A DNA stretch of 20,311 nucleotides from Pseudomonadota bacterium (GTDB lineage Bacteria > Desulfobacterota > Desulfobacteria > Desulfobacterales > Desulfobacteraceae), in contig JAHIVS010000658.1 of NCBI GenBank assembly GCA_018816605.1, forward strand, positions 1 through 20,311, read 5' to 3'. Within the stretch, counting starts at the first letter, position 1, and the number at the start of each line of letters is the position of its first letter. The notes beneath the pieces were generated by a model. That model searched no databases, was not told the DNA's origin, and worked only from the letters and a program-made list of their open reading frames with translations. Below are positions 1-8,204 of this stretch, in pieces. The position numbers and the translations under genes are program-made.

Positions 1-214
1 ATATTTCCAGAATTGGCGACGCTTTTCATTTAACTCTTTTGAATTCACAGACATGATTTAAGCCTCACTTTGATTTAAAAGTAGACTCAATATGTCATGA
101 TCTGAACTGGATTATAAGATGGGGTTCATTGAGCGCTTACAAGATATCGACAATGCCTGCCCCTGTCTGACCACCAAATAATCATTCCCGGAACCTTTCC
201 CACATTTGGCCACT

Positions 215-493
215 CTACGGCTTGCAGATCCCACAGGATTTGTATCCAGCAGTTAAAGCTTCATGCCGGTCAGGAAAAGCCTCTGTACAATTTTTGCAGT
301 TAAAATACCGGCATCCCGGTTGGTGGAATATCATGCTTTTGACATTCCCTCGAACCAACTTGCACGTAAGATCCTCAGTGCCTGTAACCAATAGATGGGA
401 TGAATGGGAGATAAGTGAAGTAGAAAATTTAATTTGTGCTATACCAAAGGTCAACTGGGATAGCATACTCTTGGTAATACTGTTGATTGCCAC
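215..493 (-). CDS. Small protein with Ada-like Cys4 metal-binding domain, possibly a remnant
   Basis: The C-terminal half (about residues 50-92 of 92) reads GNVKSMIFHQPGCRYFNCKN, followed by C69 and a closing C87-x2-C90 pair. The spaced cysteines (C61, C66, C69, C87, C90) and the AGYKSCGICKP ending match the zinc-binding domain of the Ada DNA-repair protein as found in stand-alone small proteins. Those relatives usually carry a signal peptide before the GNVKS motif. Here the N-terminus is not secretory, and no signal peptide was found in the other − strand frames just upstream. The longest start is GTG at 493; an internal ATG further in is equally possible. No ribosome binding site stands out. 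I infer a degraded or fragmentary gene whose domain frame is still open. Function is unknown; zinc binding is the family expectation only. Confidence 0.45.
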   Translation of the reverse strand: MAINSITKSMLSQLTFGIAQIKFSTSLISHSSHLLVTGTEDLTCKLVRGNVKSMIFHQPGCRYFNCKNCTEAFPDRHEALTAGYKSCGICKP

Positions 494-682
494 GTTTTTT
501 CACAATATAAATATACCTATTCCGCCATTCTGGGAAACAACAAAGACAACAAAGATATAATGAAAATGGGGGAATTAAAGCTGGAGGTTAAAGAACGGAG
601 AATGATATTTTTGAACTTTAGTGGGGACGAAAAAAGAAGCTGATTGACAATCAAGAGATAAATTTGGTAGGGATCTCGAGTC

Positions 683-697
683 AGCAGAAAGGCTGCT
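683..697. other. Short hairpin upstream of brxE
   Basis: AGCAG (683-687) and CTGCT (693-697) form a perfect 5-bp stem around a 5-nt loop. It is not followed by a T-run, so it is not a classical terminator. It lies 22 bp before a second hairpin. No function is shown by sequence alone. Confidence 0.3.
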
Positions 698-718
698 TAC
701 CGCAGGATCGATAAAATG

Positions 719-749
719 ACAGCCTATTCAACCCGCAGAGGCTGTTTTT
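719..749 (+). terminator. Possible rho-independent terminator upstream of brxE
   Basis: ACAGCCT (719-725) pairs with AGGCTGT (739-745) across a 13-nt loop and is followed by TTTT. This could end read-through transcription from the left flank before the BREX operon. The stem is short and the loop long, so strength is doubtful. Confidence 0.4.
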
Positions 750-782
750 GAAAATTCAAGAAAAATGCAGTAAGTTCTTGAG

Positions 783-791
783 TGATATGAT
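783..791 (+). promoter_or_regulatory. Candidate extended −10 promoter element for the BREX operon
   Basis: TGATATGAT fits an extended −10 (TGn followed by TATGAT). No good −35 box is present at normal spacing. Transcription from it would start near 798, leaving a very short leader before the ATG at 814. The stretch 494-813 has no convincing gene; besides this element and the two hairpins I see nothing in it. Confidence 0.25.
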
Positions 792-813
792 AGGGGACTA
801 AAAGTAGATTCTT

Positions 814-1314
814 ATGAATGATGAGATGAAAATAATTGTTCTTCGGCTCCGGCACGTTATTGGATTTCTTGGCGAACGTATGCAGTTCAATTGGTGGCCA
901 ACCGGTTTTTTTGAATCATCAAGCCGTCTTTTCCTGGAACCGGTTTATACAAGAACATCGGCTTTGGCTCAATACCATGGTGTCGTGGAAGCTGCTCGAA
1001 AATTGCATGATGAACACTTAAATGTGGGTTGCTATCATCTTTTTCGGTTTCCCGAGGAGATCGAACATTCCTTGCATGTATGGGTCTCAAACAAAGTTGA
1101 GGATGACGTTATATTTCATTCTCTCCAAAGTAAAGAAAATGCCCTTGCGTCTTTAAAAACTATGTCTGGCAGCAATGTAGCGGCCAGCGAGGGACCAATG
1201 CTTGTCGGCAAAATCAAGGATTTTGAGTCGGTCAAAGCATTGGAGACAACCGCAGGGGCTTATTTTGCGGCCTTTGAGAAGAGCTTAAAAGTATTTCCGT
1301 ATTTTATGAGATGA
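814..1314 (+). CDS. brxE: BREX protein BrxE
   Basis: This 166-residue protein matches my memory of the BrxE family, a small protein of unknown biochemical role that opens type 6 BREX operons. Diagnostic stretches are FLGERMQFNWWPTGFF (about residues 18-33), the QYHGVVEAARKLHDEHLNVG region (about 53-72) and YHLFRFPEEIEHSLH (about 74-88). It has no signal peptide or transmembrane segment and should be cytoplasmic. The start is uncertain: ATG at 814 is used here, and ATG at 826 is also possible because conservation begins at about LRLRHVIGFLGE. Its stop overlaps the next gene by ATGA, so it is translationally coupled to brxA. Finding brxE at the head of an operon that ends in brxL is unusual, since brxE normally goes with brxD and brxHI, which are absent here. 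Assignment is by motif recollection, not by a search. Confidence 0.7.
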   Translation: MNDEMKIIVLRLRHVIGFLGERMQFNWWPTGFFESSSRLFLEPVYTRTSALAQYHGVVEAARKLHDEHLNVGCYHLFRFPEEIEHSLHVWVSNKVEDDVIFHSLQSKENALASLKTMSGSNVAASEGPMLVGKIKDFESVKALETTAGAYFAAFEKSLKVFPYFMR

Positions 1315-2105
1315 TTATGGCAGTAAAGAAACAGTATAATAGTCGATTAGGAGCTGGTCTTGGCCTTGTAAATGAGACCAAGACGCTCCTTGAATTATGG
1401 TCCCCGGGCATGTCGACCGGAGATCTTTACCAGGTTGCGCTCGAATCCGGACGATTCCCAACAATCACGGCCCGCCGGTTGCTCAACATTATAAAGGAAT
1501 GTTTTGCCCCGCGTTACCTGGCGGAAGACGGCGCTCCGGTTCGGAACCTTAAACAGCTTTCTCTCGTTTTTTCAACCCCGGAACTTATGCAGATGATGTT
1601 TATCTTCACGTGCCGGGCCAACGCCATCCTTGGAGATTTTGTACGGCAGGTATACTGGACCAGATACGGCGGTGGGCATAGCGAGGTAACCAATGCGGAT
1701 GCCCGGGCCTTTGTTGAACGTGCCATAGATGACGAAAAGACGTTAAAACGCTGGTCCGAATCCATGGTCCGTAATGTTTCAGGTTATCTGACCGGATGCT
1801 GTGCGGATTACGGATTGCTGGAAGCCGGACAGAAAACCAGTCGTCGGATTATGCCATTTCGCATTTCCCCGAAAGTGGCTGCCTACCTTGCCCATGACCT
1901 TCATTTTTCGGGCATTGGCGACAATTTTTTGTTGACCCATGAAGACTGGCTATTGTTCGGCTTGGAACGCGAAGACGTTCTGGAAGAGCTGAAGCGGATC
2001 TCGTTAAAGGGGTTGCTTATCGTTCAGTCTGCCGGGGATGTGATCCGCATTGGCTGGAAACAATCAAATATGGAGGTGCTCTGCAATGTCCTCACTCAAG
2101 GCTGA
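1311..2105 (+). CDS. brxA: BREX protein BrxA (DUF1819)
   Basis: A 264-residue protein of the DUF1819/BrxA family, a small mostly helical protein with a winged-helix-like, DNA-binding fold in solved members and conserved in type 1 and several other BREX systems. Visible signatures are the N-terminal YNSRLGAGLGLVNETKTLLE segment, in which a basic start leads into a helix (about residues 9-28), LYQVALESGRFPTITARRLL (about 40-59), a central MMFIFTCRANAILGDFVRQVYW stretch and a C-terminal WKQSNMEVLCNVL tail. The first ATG (1311) overlaps the brxE stop as ATGA; ATG at 1317 would give a protein two residues shorter and cannot be excluded. It overlaps the start of brxB by 20 bp. It is required for defence in studied systems, though its exact role there is unsettled. 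Confidence 0.85.
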   Translation: MIMAVKKQYNSRLGAGLGLVNETKTLLELWSPGMSTGDLYQVALESGRFPTITARRLLNIIKECFAPRYLAEDGAPVRNLKQLSLVFSTPELMQMMFIFTCRANAILGDFVRQVYWTRYGGGHSEVTNADARAFVERAIDDEKTLKRWSESMVRNVSGYLTGCCADYGLLEAGQKTSRRIMPFRISPKVAAYLAHDLHFSGIGDNFLLTHEDWLLFGLEREDVLEELKRISLKGLLIVQSAGDVIRIGWKQSNMEVLCNVLTQG

Positions 2106-2661
2106 TTTTGACGAACTGCGGGAGCGTATCCGGCATGGCCGGGAACTTGACCACGCAAGCTTCGAACCGATCTATTTTCTTGTTTTTCCTCCCGATCAGA
2201 TTCTTGAAGTCAAGCGACAGACCCCTGCCTGGATCTCCAAACTGCATCAGGAAGGTTGGGATGTTAAACTTTTTTCAATTGCCGAGGAAATCAGTGCCAT
2301 TCTTAAAGCAGACCCTCGTCGGTTCCTGTGGCTTCTGGCGGACAAAAAAGCGCCTCTGGACTGGGCAAAAACCAATCAGTCCCTTGCAAATGCATTAACA
2401 ACAAATTCCCCCCTGCAACAGCGACTGGAATCGCTTCTGGCTTCCCAGGAAGGACGTGTCAACAGTCTGGTCCTGGTAACAGACATGGAGGCACTTCACC
2501 CCTATCTCAGAATTGGTGCAATCGAAAGTCAACTTCAGGGTAAATTTCATGTGCCGACCATCTTCCTTTACCCAGGAGTTCGCACCGGCAAGACTCGGTT
2601 GAAGTTTCTGGGGTTTTATCACGAGGATGGAAATTATCGCTCCGTGCACGTTGGCGGCTAA
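2086..2661 (+). CDS. brxB: BREX protein BrxB (DUF1788)
   Basis: A 191-residue DUF1788/BrxB protein. The family pattern is seen in the early FEPIYFLVFPPDQILEVKRQ segment (about residues 26-45) followed by ISKLHQEGWDVKLFSIAEEI. The C-terminal LVLVTDMEALHPYLRIGAIE and the FHVPTIFLYPGVRTGKTRLK segment before FLGFYHEDGNYRS are also characteristic. I chose ATG at 2086 because GGAGG sits at 2073-2077, nine bases upstream, and the conserved region begins right after it. A longer frame could begin at TTG 2050 but has no family support. Translation is coupled to brxA by overlap. BrxB is a core BREX component of unresolved activity, thought to work with BrxC and PglZ in the cytoplasmic defence complex. 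Confidence 0.85.
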   Translation: MSSLKADFDELRERIRHGRELDHASFEPIYFLVFPPDQILEVKRQTPAWISKLHQEGWDVKLFSIAEEISAILKADPRRFLWLLADKKAPLDWAKTNQSLANALTTNSPLQQRLESLLASQEGRVNSLVLVTDMEALHPYLRIGAIESQLQGKFHVPTIFLYPGVRTGKTRLKFLGFYHEDGNYRSVHVGG

Positions 2662-2682
2662 AAATATTTAAGGAAACTGAAT

Positions 2683-5600
2683 ATGACCATCAGATCTCTC
2701 TTTGATTCGAATAAAGATATTTACCGGACGATTGAAAAGGTAATTTCCTACGGAGCCTCCCAGGAAAGCCGACTTAAGGCGGAAATTACCGAATATGTGG
2801 TTACCGAAAGCATTGAGGAGCAATTTCGAAAACTGCTTGACCGCATGCAGCTTGCCATGGAATCTGGCGGAGAAAACGAAATCGGCGTATGGGTTTCGGG
2901 TTTTTATGGGTCGGGTAAAAGCTCGTTCACAAAATATCTGGGTCTGGCGTTTGACAGCAATACCTTTATTGATGGAACCCCATTCATAAAACACCTGCAG
3001 GATCGTTTCCATACCCCCCAGGTCAAGGCCCTTCTCAGCACGGTTGCCCAGCGATTTCCCGCTGCCGTCGTGATGCTCGATCTTGCCAGTGAAATGCTGG
3101 CCGGTGCAACCATGGAGGATGTGTCCACGGTTTTGTATTACAAAGTCCTGCAATGGGCTGGTTATTCCCGCAATCTAAAAGTGGCGGCACTGGAGCGCAA
3201 ACTTGAAAAAGACGGTCGACTCGAAGAATTTAGGGAAAAAGTCGAAACGGCATTGCCTGGAATAACCTGGAAAGAGATGCAGAATGATCCACTGGTGGTG
3301 GATGGACTTATTCCACAAATTGCCCATGACATGTATCCCGGGCTCTTTCCCACCATAGCCTCCTTCTCTTCCAATACAGAGGGCTTTATTCAATTCGAGG
3401 ATCAGCGGGTCCAGGAAATGATCGACATCGTTCGTGAAAAAAGCGGCAAGCAGCACATTATCTTTGTCATCGATGAAGTTGGCCAGTATGTTGCCTCACG
3501 AAACAATCTGATTCTGAACATTGACGGGCTTGCCAAGAATCTCAAACGGTTGGGGAACGGGAAGGCCTGGATAATCTCCACGGCCCAGCAGACCCTGACC
3601 GAGGATGATCCCAGAGCCGTATTGAACTCCGACAAACTTTACAAACTCAAGGATCGGTTCCCCATCCAGATTGATCTGGAATCCAGCGATATCAAAGAGA
3701 TCTGTTACCGGCGTCTGTTGGGCAAATCTCCTTTTGGAGAAACAGAGCTTGGCAAATTGTTTGACACACAGGGCCAGGCCCTGCGCCACAACACCAAGCT
3801 CCAGGATGCCAAATATTATGATGCTGATTTCAGTCGTGAAAGCTTCATCAATCTTTACCCTTTCCTTCCGGCGCACTTTGACATTCTTCTGCATTTGCTG
3901 GGTGCCCTGGCAAAATCAACCGGCGGTATCGGGCTTCGGTCTGCCATCAAAGTAATTCAAGATATTTTGGTCGAGGGCCATGATGGCCATTCGCCGGTGG
4001 CAGATCAGCCATTGGGCTGGCTTGCCACAACCGTCACCTTGTTTGATGCCCTGGACAAAGACATCCGACGGGCTTTCCCTTCGGTTCATCAATCGGTGGG
4101 CAAGGTTCAAATCCGATTTCCGGATTCCCAGGTCCACCAGGAAATTGGCAAGTCCGTGGCCGTGCTGCAAATTCTGGGCAACCTTCCCGTTACCCTCCAT
4201 AATGTTGCAAGCTTGATGCACCCGTCCATTGACAGCCCTTCACAGATGGATGTCGTTCGCAAGGCGGTTGAAGAGATGCTGAACGATGTGCATGTCCCGC
4301 TGGGCGAAAAGGATGGCACTCTCTGTTTCCTTAGTGAAAAGCTACGGGATATAGAGCAGGAACGCGGGGCCATTCCCCTGCGATCCGTCGATGTCAGGCG
4401 CATTTTTAACGATGCGTTGCGGGATGCCTTTGATCCTTTGCCCCGGGTAAGTCTGCAGGGAACCATGGCGGTTGCATCAGGGCTCAAGGTTCAAGTGGGG
4501 AGCAGCATTACCAGCCTGGCAGGCGAACAGAATATTGTCCAGACAATTGTGGAATTTGTGGGGACCAGTGACTATGAAACCGCCCGCAACCGCATGCTGG
4601 ACGACTCCCGCAGCCGCTCGGGCCAAAATACCATTGCCCTGATGGCCCGGGGCAATATAGAACTCGATGACCTGGCAAGCGAGATCTACCGCTGCCGACG
4701 TATTGCGGAACTGCATCGAAACGAGCCGGATCAAGAGATCAAAGAGTATTGCGTGGGCCAGCTTGACCGGGCGGCAAATCTGTCCGCAGGGCTTCAGAGC
4801 AAGATCAAACAGACCCTGCAATCGGGTTCCTTTATCTTCCGCGGGCAAGCGACTGCGGTCACGGCACTGGATTCGAATCTGCTCGAGGCAGCAAAAAAAT
4901 TGATGGCTGATGTGGCTGTCCAGGTATTTGATCGCTATATCGAGGCGCCGGAACGTGCCGGTACGGATCTGGCTGAAAAATTTCTGCGGGTGGCCAACCC
5001 CACTGCCATCAGCCACGCAATCGATCCCCTGGGCCTGGTCGAAACCGTTGGCGGAAGGGCTTTGTTCAAGACCGATCACAAGGCCATGGTCAGCATAAGG
5101 GACTACATTGACCGGAATGGCACGGTTGAAGGCAAGCGCCTGCTCGGACATTTCAACAATGCCCCTTTTGGCTGGTCCCAGGATACCACGCGCTATATCG
5201 TGGCAGCCATGCTGATGGCAGGTGAGATCAAACTCAAGGTTTCCGGCCGGGAAGTGACAGCCGCCGGACCCCAGGCCATCGATGCTTTGAAAACCAACAA
5301 CACCTTTAAGCAGATCGGTGTGGCCCTTCGGGATGAACGACCCTCCAACGAAACCCTGGGCCGGGCGGCGGAACGCCTCACCGATTTAGTGGGTGACATG
5401 GTCATCCCGTTGGAGCAGGAAATCAGCAAGGCCGCCGCCAAACACTTTCCCCGGTTCCAGCACGATTACGCACCCCTGGCCGAAAAGCTGAGCGGTTTGG
5501 GAATGGTCGGCAGTGACCGTATCCGGGCGCTGAACCAGGAGATTGCAGATGTTTTGTTCACCGATGCCTCGGATGCCCCCCAGCGCCTGGGGTCTGACAC

Positions 5601-6312
5601 CTCTGCCCTGTATGACAACCTTACCTGGGCTTTGGAAGTAAAACGGGTGCTGGACAATGGTCTTAACAGCACCCTGGGCGAGCTGCAGGTCCATCGCCGT
5701 GAGATCCAGGCCCTGCCCGATACCGGCGTGCCCGGCAACCTTTGCCGCGAGGTTGCCGAGGATCTGGAGTTGCTGTCAGAAAGAATGGCCAGGGAGGACT
5801 TTTACAAGTATACAGTGGACTTCAACTCCCAGCTCACCCATCTTAAAAGTCGTGTGCGGGATGCCGTGATCACGCTTTCGGATCACCAGAAACTAAGGCT
5901 TAAGGAAGGGGTTGAGGATCTCCAGCGCATCCCGGAATGGGAAGAACTCACCCAGGAAGAACGCGGCAATGCCGTGGATCGACTGGATGACCTGGCATTG
6001 TCTGCCTCCCAGGATCTTGCAGGGTTAAAAAAGCTTTTGGCCCGGGACTATGACATCAATATCACCCTGGAAGACCTTAAACGATCCATTCAACGCCAGG
6101 GACAGGAGCGCCAGCACCAACGCCTGGAAGACGCGCGGGCCAGAACCGGAGAGAAAGGCCCGGCGAAGCTTTCCACATCCATCTTTGTGCCACCCAGGGT
6201 GACCACGTCTTCGGATCTGGACACACTGATCCGGCAGCTAAATGAGATCAAGGCAAACTGGGGTCTCTATGCTGAAATCGAAGTCACCTTTGCCATTAAA
6301 GGGAATCAATAA
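2683..6312 (+). CDS. brxC: BREX protein BrxC, large P-loop ATPase
   Basis: A 1209-residue protein of the BrxC/PglY family (DUF499-type ATPase), the largest core BREX component. The N-terminus begins IRSLFDSNKDIYRTIEKVIS, typical of the family. Walker A is GFYGSGKSS (about residues 73-81), and Walker B is HIIFVIDEVGQY (about 258-269), with an STAQQTL sensor-like segment soon after. A long helical C-terminal half follows. Length agrees with complete family members, so it appears intact. An AAGGA stretch precedes the ATG by about 10 bases. It is followed after only 2 bp by pglX. The family is thought to use ATP hydrolysis for DNA engagement or complex assembly during exclusion; the precise reaction is not known. 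Large antisense frames inside it are shadows. Confidence 0.92.
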   Translation: MTIRSLFDSNKDIYRTIEKVISYGASQESRLKAEITEYVVTESIEEQFRKLLDRMQLAMESGGENEIGVWVSGFYGSGKSSFTKYLGLAFDSNTFIDGTPFIKHLQDRFHTPQVKALLSTVAQRFPAAVVMLDLASEMLAGATMEDVSTVLYYKVLQWAGYSRNLKVAALERKLEKDGRLEEFREKVETALPGITWKEMQNDPLVVDGLIPQIAHDMYPGLFPTIASFSSNTEGFIQFEDQRVQEMIDIVREKSGKQHIIFVIDEVGQYVASRNNLILNIDGLAKNLKRLGNGKAWIISTAQQTLTEDDPRAVLNSDKLYKLKDRFPIQIDLESSDIKEICYRRLLGKSPFGETELGKLFDTQGQALRHNTKLQDAKYYDADFSRESFINLYPFLPAHFDILLHLLGALAKSTGGIGLRSAIKVIQDILVEGHDGHSPVADQPLGWLATTVTLFDALDKDIRRAFPSVHQSVGKVQIRFPDSQVHQEIGKSVAVLQILGNLPVTLHNVASLMHPSIDSPSQMDVVRKAVEEMLNDVHVPLGEKDGTLCFLSEKLRDIEQERGAIPLRSVDVRRIFNDALRDAFDPLPRVSLQGTMAVASGLKVQVGSSITSLAGEQNIVQTIVEFVGTSDYETARNRMLDDSRSRSGQNTIALMARGNIELDDLASEIYRCRRIAELHRNEPDQEIKEYCVGQLDRAANLSAGLQSKIKQTLQSGSFIFRGQATAVTALDSNLLEAAKKLMADVAVQVFDRYIEAPERAGTDLAEKFLRVANPTAISHAIDPLGLVETVGGRALFKTDHKAMVSIRDYIDRNGTVEGKRLLGHFNNAPFGWSQDTTRYIVAAMLMAGEIKLKVSGREVTAAGPQAIDALKTNNTFKQIGVALRDERPSNETLGRAAERLTDLVGDMVIPLEQEISKAAAKHFPRFQHDYAPLAEKLSGLGMVGSDRIRALNQEIADVLFTDASDAPQRLGSDTSALYDNLTWALEVKRVLDNGLNSTLGELQVHRREIQALPDTGVPGNLCREVAEDLELLSERMAREDFYKYTVDFNSQLTHLKSRVRDAVITLSDHQKLRLKEGVEDLQRIPEWEELTQEERGNAVDRLDDLALSASQDLAGLKKLLARDYDINITLEDLKRSIQRQGQERQHQRLEDARARTGEKGPAKLSTSIFVPPRVTTSSDLDTLIRQLNEIKANWGLYAEIEVTFAIKGNQ

Positions 6313-6314
6313 AA

Positions 6315-8204
6315 ATGGCATTTGACCAGGCAACCAGAACCCGGCTCCAGCGGTTTGTCAATGAGGCGCGCAATGTACTGACAGAAGAGTTTATCCGGCA
6401 ACTCCAAAATGACTACGGCCTGGACCCGACCTCGGGCGTTGTGACCGAGCTTGACAAGTTGCGCCATCTCAACGACGCCCAACGGGAGACCGCCCGTATT
6501 TTGCGGGACACCCTGGCCCATTACAAGACCGGGCTAAAGGGCGAAACCCGGACGGTCATTGAACGTATCATCCGCGAGCAGGCATTTACCGTTCTCAACC
6601 GGTTGTCGGCCCTTCGCATGGCAGAGTCCCGGGGACTTTTGATAGAATCTGTGGGCAACGGTTTTCAGGCCAAGGGCTTTCAACTCTATGCCCGAATGGC
6701 AGGAAGCGGTCTGGGCGAGACCGGAGATGCCTACCGCATCTATCTGTTCAGTGTATTTGACGAACTGGCCCGGGATCTGCCGGGATTGTTCCAGCGGTAC
6801 GCTTCCCAGGGGCGGTTGTTTCCCAGAGAAGCTGCCCTGTTGAAACTGCTTGTCCTGATCAACGATGCAGACATTGAACCGCTGTGGGCGGAGGACGAGA
6901 CCATAGGCTGGATCTACCAATACTTCAATGATCCAGTAGAACGAAAAGCCATGCGCAAAGCCAGCCAGGCCCCCCGTAACAGCCGGGAGCTTGCGGTTCG
7001 CAACCAGTTTTTCACCCCCCGCTATGTGGTGGAATTTCTGGTGGATAATACCCTGGGCCGCATGTGGTTCAATGCCACGGGCGGCCAAACCGCTCTGGGT
7101 GACCGCTGCCAGTATCTGCTGGTGAAGCCGGATGAAACGCCTGTCCCAGCAGTTCACCTGCGCGACCCGCGCACGATAAAACTCCTTGATCCGGCCTGCG
7201 GTTCCATGCACTTTGGCCTGTATGCCTTTGACCTTTTTTATAAGATTTATCAGGAAGCGTGGGACTGGGAGCAGCAGCACGGACCCGGCTCGCTGGATAT
7301 TTCAACGCAGCCGGAAGCCCGGTTCAAACCGTTGATTCAGACTTATAAAGATCAAAATGCCTTTCTTCACGACATCCCCCGCATGATCATCGAGCACAAT
7401 ATCTACGGGGTAGACATCGACCCCCGGGCCGCCCAGATCGCTTCCCTGGCCCTGTGGCTGCGCGCCCAGCGCGCCTGGCATGAAGTCGGCGTCAAAGCCA
7501 AGGACCGTCCGCTCATCGGCAGCGGTCATGTGGTGGCGGCAACGGCACCACCTTCCGAACTTGAACTTCGGGAGCAATTTACCGCAGACCTTGATTCCCG
7601 GGATGCCGAATTGTTTAAAAAGACCTTGCTGCTGCTCAAGGGCCTGCCTGAACTGGGTGTCCTGCTCAAGGTGGAACAAGACCTGCCCAATCTTATCCGC
7701 GAGGTTTTTGGTGAATTTGGTTCTCTTTTCAGGGAGGAGGACATGGTTAAATGGGGCAAGGCAGAAACAAGATTGCGAGAGGCCCTGACCGATTTTGCCC
7801 AGGCCTCAAAATCCACCTACCAGGGGCAACTTTTTGCCCAGGATGCTTTGGAGGGATTGCGGCTCATGGATGTGACCCGGGAGTCCTTTGACGTGGTGGT
7901 GATGAATCCGCCCTTCGGGGCATTGAGTCTGTCGGTAAAAAACAGTCTTGCCAAGGCATACCCCAACAGCAAGAATGACCTTTTGGGTATTTTTGTTGAA
8001 CGGGGCATTGAGTTACTGCGCATTGGCGGCCGCATCGGGGCCATCACCTCCCGCACCTGTTTTTTTCTGACCAGTTTCAGGAACTGGCGGGAAAACGTTG
8101 TGCTGGGAACAACCCTGCCGGAAGTCATTGCTGATCTGGGCCATGGCGTGATGGATGAGGCCATGGTGGAAGCCGCCGCCTATGTATTGGAGAAACAAGC
8201 ATGA
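6315..8204 (+). CDS. pglX: PglX N-terminal half: adenine-specific DNA methyltransferase domain
   Basis: A 629-residue protein matching the N-terminal half of BREX PglX/BrxX, which normally has about 1200 residues. It transfers methyl from S-adenosylmethionine to adenine N6 at the BREX site, marking self DNA. Visible motifs: RNQFFTPRYVVEFLVDNTLG (about residues 229-248), SAM-binding motif I as DPACGSMHFG (about 290-299, with Met where many relatives have Gly), and catalytic motif IV NPPFGA (about 530-535). GAITSRTCFFLTSFRNWREN and the VMDEAMVEAAAYVLEK end segment also match full PglX. The frame then stops, and the rest of PglX continues in another frame, with stop and start overlapping as ATGA (8201-8204). 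Without the second half it lacks a target-recognition domain, so I infer the two products act together. Confidence 0.88.
   Translation: MAFDQATRTRLQRFVNEARNVLTEEFIRQLQNDYGLDPTSGVVTELDKLRHLNDAQRETARILRDTLAHYKTGLKGETRTVIERIIREQAFTVLNRLSALRMAESRGLLIESVGNGFQAKGFQLYARMAGSGLGETGDAYRIYLFSVFDELARDLPGLFQRYASQGRLFPREAALLKLLVLINDADIEPLWAEDETIGWIYQYFNDPVERKAMRKASQAPRNSRELAVRNQFFTPRYVVEFLVDNTLGRMWFNATGGQTALGDRCQYLLVKPDETPVPAVHLRDPRTIKLLDPACGSMHFGLYAFDLFYKIYQEAWDWEQQHGPGSLDISTQPEARFKPLIQTYKDQNAFLHDIPRMIIEHNIYGVDIDPRAAQIASLALWLRAQRAWHEVGVKAKDRPLIGSGHVVAATAPPSELELREQFTADLDSRDAELFKKTLLLLKGLPELGVLLKVEQDLPNLIREVFGEFGSLFREEDMVKWGKAETRLREALTDFAQASKSTYQGQLFAQDALEGLRLMDVTRESFDVVVMNPPFGALSLSVKNSLAKAYPNSKNDLLGIFVERGIELLRIGGRIGAITSRTCFFLTSFRNWRENVVLGTTLPEVIADLGHGVMDEAMVEAAAYVLEKQA

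Noticed and set aside
222..560. A 112-residue + strand frame over the Ada-like gene
   Set aside because: The opposite strand has the recognisable Cys cluster, and this product has no family signature or start signal.
4477..5151. Large − strand frame (224 residues) inside brxC
   Set aside because: A shadow of the strongly supported brxC coding sequence; no motif in it.
6534..7280. Large − strand frame (248 residues) inside pglX
   Set aside because: Antisense to conserved methyltransferase motifs; shadow.
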